From positions 124,001-188,000 of the forward strand of contig JBDHSK010000002.1 in the NCBI GenBank assembly GCA_039808025.1: a DNA stretch of 64,000 nt, given 5' to 3'. Of the stretch, positions 1 through 6,513 are shown piece by piece. The stretch is from Sandaracinobacteroides sp039808025. Lineage in GTDB: Bacteria; Pseudomonadota; Alphaproteobacteria; Sphingomonadales; Sphingomonadaceae. Positions within the stretch are counted from its first letter, which is position 1, and every line of letters starts with the position of its first letter. The notes beneath the pieces are model-generated. The model searched no databases. It was not told the origin of the DNA and saw only the letters and a program-made list of their open reading frames with translations. Both the position numbers and the translations under genes were made by a program.

Positions 1-775
1 CTTCTCGGGTAAGCGCCATCAGCCGGTCGAGGCTGGCCAGATGACCGCCGGCCGACTGTTTCTGCGCCTGCGAGACATTGGGCTGCACCAGAAGCAGCCG
101 GTACGCCGTTGGCGGCGCCAATGGCGCCCGCACCGCACTCACCACCATACCCGTCAGCACAACCGCTGGCAGAGCCAGCAGCGCCGGCCAGCGCTCCGGC
201 TGACCGGGCAGGAAAAGGGCCGCCACGCTGCCTGCCGCCAGCAGCACCAGCCCCGAAAGGCCATTGGCGCCCACCAGAGCCGCCAGCCCTGCCACCACCG
301 GAACCTGCAGCCACGCCGCCCCCAGCGGGTTCCAGGCAAAGCCGGAAAACAGCAGTCCACGCAGTATTTCCATGGCGATGAACAGCCCGGCCAGCAGCAA
401 CACAAGAGGGAACAGCCGCGCGGTGAGCAGCCGGGCAAGGCCAGTCGCCAGCATCGGGTAGAGGGCCAGAAAGGCCGCCAGACCGACAACCGCTACCCAG
501 CCCATCACCGCCGGCATTTCCGCCTGAAAGGTGAAGGCATGGGCGATCCAGGTAAGCCCCAGCAGAAAATGCCCCCAGCCAAAGGCATAACCGATCATCC
601 AGGCGCGGCGACGGCCGTTGGCCGCCAGCAGCAGCAGAAGCACGGCACAGCCGGCCACGGCGCCCACCACCTGCCCGATCGGCGCAAAGCCGGTGGCGGC
701 AAGCGCCCCGCCGGCAAAGGCCAGCATGGCCGTAGTCCAGAACCCCCGGCGCGCGAATCGATCGATGACAGGCAT
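1..775 (-). CDS. lnt: Apolipoprotein N-acyltransferase (partial, C-terminus beyond window)
   Basis: Adds the third acyl chain to the N-terminal cysteine of lipoproteins at the periplasmic face of the inner membrane. The leftward frame starts at ATG 775 (MPVIDRFARRGFW) and stays open to base 1, so about 258 of the usual ~500 residues are present. Visible are successive hydrophobic segments, the Lnt signatures FGWGHFLLGLTWIAHAF (about residue 66) and LLFSGFAWNPLG (about residue 145), and the start of the nitrilase-like domain at YRLLLVQPNVSQAQK (about residue 230). The catalytic Glu-Lys-Cys residues lie outside the window. It is divergent from trmJ, with 64 bp between the starts. Recognised from motifs, not from a full-length comparison. 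Confidence 0.88.
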   Translation of the reverse strand, partial: MPVIDRFARRGFWTTAMLAFAGGALAATGFAPIGQVVGAVAGCAVLLLLLAANGRRRAWMIGYAFGWGHFLLGLTWIAHAFTFQAEMPAVMGWVAVVGLAAFLALYPMLATGLARLLTARLFPLVLLLAGLFIAMEILRGLLFSGFAWNPLGAAWLQVPVVAGLAALVGANGLSGLVLLAAGSVAALFLPGQPERWPALLALPAVVLTGMVVSAVRAPLAPPTAYRLLLVQPNVSQAQKQSAGGHLASLDRLMALTRE

Positions 776-839
776 GACGCAAGCCCTATTGATACCCGGG
801 CATCTGGACAATCACCCCCGTGAACCGGCAAGGGGCGGC

Positions 840-1565
840 ATGATCGAACCGGCCATCATTCTCGTCCGACCGCAACTGGGCATGAACATCGGCATGGCTG
901 CGCGCGCCATGGGGAATTTCACTCTTTCAGACCTGCGGCTGGTCAGCCCGCGTGATGGCTGGCCCAACCCTGAAGCCGGTCCGCCCGCCTCGGGCGCTGA
1001 TCATGTGCTGGCAGCCGCAACCCTGTCCGGCAGTGTTGCCGAGGCGCTGCACGGCTGCCACCTCAGCTTTGCCACCACTGTACGCCCGCGCGACATGCCA
1101 AAGCCTGTGGTCACCCCGCGCGAAGCCGCCGCCATGATCCGGACGGCAGCCGCCAACGGCCTGAAAAGCGGAATTCTGTTCGGCCCGGAACGTTCGGGGC
1201 TGACAGCCGACGACCTCGCCGCCGTGCAGACGATCATCACCTGCCCTGTGGCCCCAGGCTTCGGTTCGATCAATCTGGCGCAGGCGGTGCTGCTGATCTG
1301 CTATGAATGGTTTCAGGCAGCGGCACCACCCATGTCACAACGTCCCGAGGCCCGGCCCGCTCCGCACGACGAAGTGGCAGGGCTGATCAGCCATCTTGAG
1401 CAGGCGCTGGAAAAAGCAGGCTATTACCATGTGCCCGACCGCACGCCGGCAACCAAACGTACCCTCGCTGCTCTGATTACCCGCGCCCGCTTCACATCCG
1501 AGGAGATCCGCAATCTGCGCGGCATCGTGCGCGCCCTTGCCGATGGCCCGAGAAAACGGGCCTGA
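840..1565 (+). CDS. trmJ: tRNA (cytidine/uridine-2'-O-)-methyltransferase TrmJ-like
   Basis: SPOUT-class RNA methyltransferase of 241 aa. TrmJ methylates the 2'-OH of residue 32 in the tRNA anticodon loop. The N-terminus IILVRPQLGMNIGMAARAM and the knotted SAM-binding end (SGILFGPERSGL at about residue 105 and GFGSINLAQAVLL at about 140) are characteristic. I chose ATG 840 because it directly follows an AAGGGGCGG ribosome site and gives the normal family length; the longer open frame upstream overlaps lnt. A hairpin covers the stop codon. The exact target position is inferred from the family; TrmH/LasT-like relatives look similar. Confidence 0.85.
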   Translation: MIEPAIILVRPQLGMNIGMAARAMGNFTLSDLRLVSPRDGWPNPEAGPPASGADHVLAAATLSGSVAEALHGCHLSFATTVRPRDMPKPVVTPREAAAMIRTAAANGLKSGILFGPERSGLTADDLAAVQTIITCPVAPGFGSINLAQAVLLICYEWFQAAAPPMSQRPEARPAPHDEVAGLISHLEQALEKAGYYHVPDRTPATKRTLAALITRARFTSEEIRNLRGIVRALADGPRKRA

Positions 1566-1588
1566 GGCAAGATACGCGCCTCAGGCCC
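1558..1588. terminator. Hairpin between convergent trmJ and ctrA
   Basis: A perfect 11-bp inverted repeat (GGGCCTGAGGC / GCCTCAGGCCC, 9-nt loop) overlaps the trmJ stop codon and lies 30 bp from the ctrA stop. It probably serves as a bidirectional terminator, although no long T-run follows on either strand. Confidence 0.55.
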
Positions 1589-1618
1589 ATACGCAACAAA
1601 CCAGTATAACCGTATGTT

Positions 1619-2467
1619 TCAGTTGGGGATAACGTAACCACGCCCCCAGACAGTTTCGATAAGCTGCGGTGCCCCGGCATCCGACAGTTTGCGCCTCAGC
1701 TTGCAGATGAAAACGTCTATGATCTTCATTTCCGGCTCGTCTCGGCCGCCATAAAGATGCGCCAGAAACATCTCTTTGGTGACGGTCATACCGCGACGGC
1801 TGGCAAGAAACTCAAGGCAGGCATATTCCTTGCCGGTGAGTGGCACCATCTGCCCATTCACCAGCGCCCGGTGGGCAACAAGATCGATCACCAGCCCATC
1901 GAGGATGATCTCGCTTGGCGCCCCTGAACGTGTTCGGCGCAAAACCGCCTGGATGCGGGCCAGCAGCTCGTCCCGGTGAAACGGCTTGGTGATATAATCG
2001 TCAGCACCCTCGAGAATATTCTCGACCTTGCTTGCAACCGAGGATTCGCCGGACAGGATGATTACCGGCATCTGCGGACGCACGATGTTCAGTTGCTGCA
2101 GCACCTGTTGACCGCTCATGTCGGGGAGGCTGAGGTCGAGCAGCACCACATCGAACGGGTAGGTGCGCGCCAGATCAATGGCATCAGAACCCAGATCCGT
2201 GAGGTAAACCGTATAACCGGCCTCTTCGAGCAGGTGTGACACCAGATCAGCGAGAGCGCGATCATCCTCTACCAGCAGCAGCCGCGATGTGCGCGCCCTG
2301 CCATCCTGACGGGTCTGGGCGCCAGACCGGGTTGTCAGCCCGCCAGAGCGCGATCCTGCCTGCGCCTGAACCGATTGAGAGGGTTCGGGCCGCTGCCCCG
2401 GTTCACGCGAACGGATACGCAACTGTGATGGTTGCAGGTGCTTCAATTCGGTCGGACAATCCATCAT
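1619..2467 (-). CDS. ctrA: Cell-cycle response regulator CtrA, N-terminally extended
   Basis: OmpR-class response regulator, the alphaproteobacterial master regulator that binds TTAA-N7-TTAA sites. Residues ~62-178 form the receiver: acidic pair D68/D69, phospho-acceptor D111 in LLDLSLPDMSG, S139 and K161. Residues ~185-282 form the winged helix with the CtrA-specific runs LTGKEYACLEFLASRRG, KEMFLAHLYGG and KIIDVFICKLRRKL. The first ~61 residues are an extra polar, Gln/Arg/Ser-rich tail that ordinary CtrA (about 230 aa) lacks. The start is supported by AGGAG placed 5 nt before the ATG at 2467, and I saw no in-frame start near the receiver. The protein ends in YVIPN and lacks the C-terminal Ala-Ala by which Caulobacter CtrA is recognised by ClpXP. 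Only 21 bp separate it from sciP upstream. Confidence 0.92.
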   Translation of the reverse strand: MMDCPTELKHLQPSQLRIRSREPGQRPEPSQSVQAQAGSRSGGLTTRSGAQTRQDGRARTSRLLLVEDDRALADLVSHLLEEAGYTVYLTDLGSDAIDLARTYPFDVVLLDLSLPDMSGQQVLQQLNIVRPQMPVIILSGESSVASKVENILEGADDYITKPFHRDELLARIQAVLRRTRSGAPSEIILDGLVIDLVAHRALVNGQMVPLTGKEYACLEFLASRRGMTVTKEMFLAHLYGGRDEPEMKIIDVFICKLRRKLSDAGAPQLIETVWGRGYVIPN

Positions 2468-2488
2468 GGCCGCTCCTAAACGAAAACG

Positions 2489-2977
2489 TCAACGCAACCA
2501 GTTGGTTGTCTGGTCAGCTTGTTGTTCACTTCCCCGACATATCGCCCACCCGCCGGTTGAGCCGGCCGGGCGCAACGATCGGTAGGGATGGTCCCGGTAG
2601 AGCTGGATACGGGTGACACGCAGGCCGGGAACGCCATCGCGTTCGAAAGACCTGGACCAGAGGTCCAGCTCTTCAGGAGACAGCTGATAACGCGCGCACG
2701 CCTCGGCCTCGGTCAGCAGGCCACCCCGGATGGCGGCAATCACCTCGGCCTTGCGGCGCACGACCCAGCGGCGGGTATTGGGCGGTGGCAGATTGTCGAG
2801 CGTGAGGGGCTGGCCCATTGGCCCTTCCACCTGGGCAGGACGCGACATGCCGCCCGGCACAGACAACCGTCCGTCCGCTTCTTCCCCGTAACCGAGGAAT
2901 TGCGTATCGGCGGTGTCTGAGGAATCGGATGCACAGCCACCGTCAGCAGACGCAACATTGTGTCGGTAATTGTCCAT
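2489..2977 (-). CDS. sciP: CtrA inhibitor SciP (DUF1153), extended at both ends
   Basis: Small helix-turn-helix protein. In Caulobacter SciP binds CtrA and blocks its transcriptional activation in G1. The core at residues ~56-125 carries the DUF1153 hallmarks LDNLPPPNTRRWVVRRKAEV, GLLTEAEACARYQLSPEEL and LRVTRIQLYR. This protein has 162 aa against about 90-95 in Caulobacter, with ~55 extra residues before the core and ~35 after it. ATG 2977 is preceded by AGAAGGA at good spacing, which supports the long form; internal Met codons just before the core are an alternative. It is the first gene of a two-gene unit with ctrA and is divergent from mnmA. Confidence 0.87.
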   Translation of the reverse strand: MDNYRHNVASADGGCASDSSDTADTQFLGYGEEADGRLSVPGGMSRPAQVEGPMGQPLTLDNLPPPNTRRWVVRRKAEVIAAIRGGLLTEAEACARYQLSPEELDLWSRSFERDGVPGLRVTRIQLYRDHPYRSLRPAGSTGGWAICRGSEQQADQTTNWLR

Positions 2978-3319
2978 GTCGTTCGATCCTTCTGTAAAAC
3001 TTCCCGCTCAGAGCCCTGATCAGGCCGCTCTCTCACCTCCATCCGTCGCCTGCCTTCGGGCCTCTCGCCAGGTCATCCCTGCACTCACCTGTCCAGTCAC
3101 CAGCCGCGCGCACGATGCATGAAATGTCGCACCGCCTTGCATTTTGCCGTGGCAACCAGCATTGGCTCGGCCTGGCGCGCCACTATGCCCGTTCAGGACA
3201 AGAAGGTTTCTGCCATTGGCCGCAAGACCACCGCCGGTGTCTGCACGGTTATTGCTAACGGCTTACCGATGGTCATCTTGAGCGTATTTAACGCTGTGCT
3301 AGCTTGATTCGAGGTTAAG
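2978..3319. promoter_or_regulatory. Divergent sciP-ctrA / mnmA intergenic region
   Basis: This 342-bp stretch has no convincing gene; the 62-codon frame at 3119-3307 has no ribosome site or recognisable product. It must hold the promoters for sciP-ctrA (left) and mnmA (right). It contains one CcrM-type GANTC site (GATTC, 3306-3310) and a TTAA at 3288-3291 followed 7 nt later by CTAG, which is only a poor CtrA-box half. GAGG at 3311-3314 is the mnmA ribosome site. Confidence 0.5.
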
Positions 3320-4477
3320 ATGGGGCAAACAATTGTAACAGATTGCCCGACGGGTCCGTCGCTCGATGCCACCATTGCCGCTGTCGCCCAGCGCCTGCCC
3401 CCACCTGGCAGCCGGGTGGTGGTGGCCATGTCGGGCGGGGTCGATTCCTCGGTGGTGGCGAGCCTTGCCCACGCCCACGGCTGCGAGACCATCGGGGTCA
3501 CCATGCGCCTGTCAGACCACGACGACGCGCCGGCACGGGCTGGAAGCTGTTGCGCCGGTTCCGACATCGCCGATGCCCGCGCCGTGGCCGACAGTTGCGG
3601 CTTTGCCCATTACGTGCTCGATTATCAAAGTGCCTTCCGTGCGGAAGTAATGGAAAGCTTTGCCGATTCCTACATGCAGGGGCGAACTCCTGTGCCCTGC
3701 ATCAGCTGCAACCAGACGGTGAAATTCCGCGACCTGCTGGGCGTGGCCGATGATCTTGGGGCCGAGGCGCTGCTGACAGGCCATTATGTTCAGCGGCTGG
3801 GCACACCCGCTGCACCGGAATTGCACCGTGCTGCCGATCCCTCCAAGGACCAGAGCTATTTTCTGTTCGCAACCACCCACAAGCAACTGGCGCGGCTCGG
3901 GTTTCCGCTGGGTGGGCTCGACAAGCCCAGCGTGCGGATGCTGGCGCGTCATTTCCACCTGCGGGTGGCCGACAAGCCCGACAGTCAGGACATCTGCTTC
4001 GTGCCGGGTGGCGATTACCGCGCCGTGGTGCGCAAACTGCGTCCGCAGGCCGACCACCCCGGCGCCATCGTCGATCTCGATGGTGTCGAACTGGGCCGCC
4101 ATGCCGGCCTCATCGGCTTCACCATCGGCCAGCGGCGCGGCATCGATATCGGAGGGCAGGCCGAGCCGCTGTATGTCGTGCGCCTCGAACCCGAGAGCAA
4201 TCGCGTGGTCGTCGGGCCGCGTGCGGCTCTTGCCGTCTCGACGGTCTGGCTTGATGACCTGAACTGGCTGGGCGACGACGAGGTGCCGCAGGACGGTCTC
4301 GATGTCGAGGTCAAGATGCGCTCGATGGCGCCGCTCGCCAGGGCACGACTGTTCGCCGGCCCCTCCCCCGTCCTCAGGCTGGCCGAGCCGCAATTCGGGG
4401 TGGCGCCCGGCCAGGCCGCCGTCTGCTACCGGGGCAGCCGGGTGATGGGTGGCGGGTTCATTGCCTCGGCCGCCTGA
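3320..4477 (+). CDS. mnmA: tRNA-specific 2-thiouridylase MnmA
   Basis: Makes 2-thiouridine at the wobble position 34 of Lys, Glu and Gln tRNAs, using ATP and persulfide sulfur in the cytoplasm. The 385-aa protein has the PP-loop AMSGGVDSSVVASL (residues ~36-49), the two reactive cysteines expected in the family (C130 in PCISCNQTVKF and C226 in DSQDICFVPGGDY), and the GFTIGQRRGI region before the C-terminal beta domain. ATG 3320 has GAGG 5 nt upstream. It is convergent with the ccmA-like gene, with a 23-bp gap. Confidence 0.95.
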   Translation: MGQTIVTDCPTGPSLDATIAAVAQRLPPPGSRVVVAMSGGVDSSVVASLAHAHGCETIGVTMRLSDHDDAPARAGSCCAGSDIADARAVADSCGFAHYVLDYQSAFRAEVMESFADSYMQGRTPVPCISCNQTVKFRDLLGVADDLGAEALLTGHYVQRLGTPAAPELHRAADPSKDQSYFLFATTHKQLARLGFPLGGLDKPSVRMLARHFHLRVADKPDSQDICFVPGGDYRAVVRKLRPQADHPGAIVDLDGVELGRHAGLIGFTIGQRRGIDIGGQAEPLYVVRLEPESNRVVVGPRAALAVSTVWLDDLNWLGDDEVPQDGLDVEVKMRSMAPLARARLFAGPSPVLRLAEPQFGVAPGQAAVCYRGSRVMGGGFIASAA

Positions 4478-4500
4478 GAGCCATCGACGCTGCGGCCTGT

Positions 4501-5079
4501 CTACAAGGTCAGAGACCGGGCTCCGGGCAGGGGCAGCGCCTGATGGGTGGCCACCACCACCAGGCCTCCTGCCGCGCGATGGGCGGCGATGGCCTCAAGC
4601 AGCCGCGCCTCTGAAGCGGCATCAAGGGTGTTGGTCGGCTCATCCAGCAGCCATAGCCCGGCGCCCGAAGCCAGTAGCCGTGCCAGCGCCACCCGTTGCC
4701 GCTGTCCTGACGACAACTGGCCACAGCGAAACTCGAAAAGTGGCGATACCGCCATGGCTTCGGCTGCCAACGACACCGCCGCTGGCGTTGCACCGTCGAG
4801 TGTCGCCCACCATTCCAGTTCATCGCCCACCCGCCGGTCGGGCTTGAGGGCGGTTTCCGCGGCCAGCCAGCCTATGGAAAACGGATTGTCGATGTGCCCG
4901 CTGGTCGGCGCCAGCAAGCCGGCCAGCAACCGCAGCAACGAGGATTTGCCGGCGCCGTTGCGCCCGGTGACCAGCAGGGCCTCGCCGCCTCTCAGACGGA
5001 ACGAAATGCCGCTGAACAGCTGCCTGCCACCGCGAAACAGGGAAAGATCCGCTGCAATCAGCCAATCATCGCTTGCCAT
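4501..5079 (-). CDS. ccmA: CcmA-like ABC ATPase (heme exporter type), stand-alone
   Basis: A 192-aa ABC ATPase with Walker A GRNGAGKSS (residues ~40-48), signature QLSSGQRQRVALARLL (~120-135) and Walker B LWLLDEPTNTLD (~143-154). Its short length and sequence match CcmA, the ATPase of the CcmABCD complex that releases heme-CcmE during cytochrome c maturation. The usual partner ccmB is absent: downstream lies the convergent mnmA, and upstream is the tRNA gene. GGGGGG precedes ATG 5079. Another small export ATPase cannot be excluded from sequence alone. Confidence 0.78.
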   Translation of the reverse strand: MASDDWLIAADLSLFRGGRQLFSGISFRLRGGEALLVTGRNGAGKSSLLRLLAGLLAPTSGHIDNPFSIGWLAAETALKPDRRVGDELEWWATLDGATPAAVSLAAEAMAVSPLFEFRCGQLSSGQRQRVALARLLASGAGLWLLDEPTNTLDAASEARLLEAIAAHRAAGGLVVVATHQALPLPGARSLTL

Positions 5080-5112
5080 TGCGCCCCCCTTTGCCTATTC
5101 CGCCGCCCACGT

Positions 5113-5189
5113 CGGAGCGTAGCGCAGCCTGGTAGCGCATCACACTGGGGGTGTGGGGGTCGCAGGTTCGAATCCTGTCGCTCCGACCA
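5113..5189 (+). tRNA. tRNA-Pro (anticodon GGG)
   Basis: 77 nt with an encoded CCA end. The acceptor CGGAGCG/CGCTCCG pairs fully, the D stem is GCGC/GCGC, the anticodon stem TCACA/TGTGG encloses the loop CTGGGGG (anticodon GGG), and the T stem GCAGG/CCTGT surrounds TTCGAAT. The C1 start and the D-arm closely resemble bacterial tRNA-Pro. It reads CCC and CCU. Confidence 0.96.
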
Positions 5190-5222
5190 TCTGTTGCTCT
5201 CATCACTGGTGAGTAGCCGTGA

Positions 5223-5255
5223 AACGGGGTCCATGCCAACCGGCTGGACCCCGTT
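5223..5255. terminator. Hairpin between tRNA-Pro and dgt-like gene
   Basis: A perfect 11-bp inverted repeat (AACGGGGTCCA / TGGACCCCGTT, 11-nt loop) sits between the tRNA end and the leftward dgt stop. It probably terminates one or both. T-runs are short. Confidence 0.55.
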
Positions 5256-5280
5256 GGCGTTCCAGCACCGGCTGTGTTCC

Positions 5281-6450
5281 TCAGAAGTAACTGTCATCGG
5301 GCATGGGGCTGTGGCCGGTCAGCCGGCGATGCTCGCGGATGATGAAACGGTCGGTCATGCCGGCCAGATAGTCTCCGATGATTCTCTGGGCAGCGACGTC
5401 ATCAGCCCCTACCAGCCGCTCTTGCCAGCGGACGGGCAACTCGCCGGGCCGGCTGCGCAACGCGGTAAAGGTTTCGGCAATCACCGTCTCGGCCGGCGCC
5501 CGCACGCTCGCCACAGAGTCTGCCGTGTACATGTGACGGTAAAGATGATCGCGCAGAGGCTGGATTGCGGCAATCATCGCCGGGCTAAACGCCGCTGTCG
5601 GCCGCCCGCATCCGCGAATGTCCTCGACACCGTCGGGCGCCAGTTCAGCCAGCCGCACCCGGGTTTGCGCCAGCACCGTGTCGACCATGGCGCCGATCAG
5701 GTCGCGCACCAGTTGCTTCACCAGAAGGCCCTCGCGCCGCTCACCGGGCCATGCCGCTTTCACCCGCTGCCACAGATCAGCCACCAGCGGCACCTCGGCG
5801 CAAACCTGTTCTAGGGTCAGCAGTCCGGCGCGCAGCCCATCGTCGAGATCGTGGGAATTATAGGCGATGTCGTCGGCAAGGGCGGCGATCTGCGCCTCCA
5901 GGCCCGGATAGCCCCCAAGGTCGAGGTTCCAGCTGCGGTTGGCGGTCGCCAGTGCCCAGCCGGGGGCCTCTACGGGGCCGTTATGTTTGGCAATGCCTTC
6001 CAGCACTTCATACGACAGGTTCAGCCCGTCATAGGCCGGGGTGCGCTGTTCCAGCAGGGTGAGGATACGAACGGCATGGCCGTTGTGATCAAAACCGCCG
6101 GCTGCCACCATCGCCCGCTGCAAGGCATCCTCGCCGCTGTGGCCGAACGGTGGATGGCCAAGATCATGGGCCAGCGCCACAACTTCGGCCAGATCCTCGT
6201 CGAGCGCCAGTATGCGCGCGATCGTGCGGGCGATCTGCGCCACTTCGATACTGTGGGTAAGGCGGACGCGGTAATGATCGCCATCGGGAGCGACGAACAC
6301 CTGAGTCTTGTAGCGCAGCCGCCGGAAAGCGGTTGAGTGGATCAGCCGGTCGCGATCACGGGCGAATGCCGTTCGCAGCGGGCTTTCCGGCTCTGGGTGC
6401 TGCCGCCCCCGGCTTCTGGCCGGGTTGCTGGCGTATCGGGCACGTTGCAT
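5281..6450 (-). CDS. dgt: Deoxyguanosinetriphosphate triphosphohydrolase-like protein
   Basis: HD-domain metal-dependent dNTP triphosphohydrolase, 389 aa. The N-terminal run SRGRQHPEPESPLRTAFARD, the FRRLRYKTQVFV motif, and the HD centre (RLTHSIEVAQIAR with the first His, ALAHDLGHPPFGHSGE with the HD pair, and IAYNSHDLDD) are those of the Dgt-like family found in most alphaproteobacteria. I chose ATG 6450 (MQRARYASNPARS), where homologues begin, over a TTG 42 nt further upstream. Substrate preference within dNTPs cannot be told from sequence. Confidence 0.9.
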   Translation of the reverse strand: MQRARYASNPARSRGRQHPEPESPLRTAFARDRDRLIHSTAFRRLRYKTQVFVAPDGDHYRVRLTHSIEVAQIARTIARILALDEDLAEVVALAHDLGHPPFGHSGEDALQRAMVAAGGFDHNGHAVRILTLLEQRTPAYDGLNLSYEVLEGIAKHNGPVEAPGWALATANRSWNLDLGGYPGLEAQIAALADDIAYNSHDLDDGLRAGLLTLEQVCAEVPLVADLWQRVKAAWPGERREGLLVKQLVRDLIGAMVDTVLAQTRVRLAELAPDGVEDIRGCGRPTAAFSPAMIAAIQPLRDHLYRHMYTADSVASVRAPAETVIAETFTALRSRPGELPVRWQERLVGADDVAAQRIIGDYLAGMTDRFIIREHRRLTGHSPMPDDSYF

Positions 6451-6513
6451 GGTGGCGGCGTCGCTCCGGCCAGCCAATCTGTCAAGCCGCAAGGCCGGGA
6501 AGACCGCCTGCCC

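Noticed and set aside
41..823. A 260-codon plus-strand frame opposite lnt
   Set aside because: Composition is Gln/Arg/His-rich without any domain, and the opposite strand encodes a clear Lnt N-terminus that runs off the window.
3288..3302. Possible CtrA box (TTAA-N7-CTAG) upstream of mnmA
   Set aside because: The second half matches TTAA at only two of four bases, so it is too weak to call.
3119..3307. 62-codon frame in the sciP-mnmA intergenic region
   Set aside because: No ribosome site, no recognisable product, and it occupies the expected promoter region.
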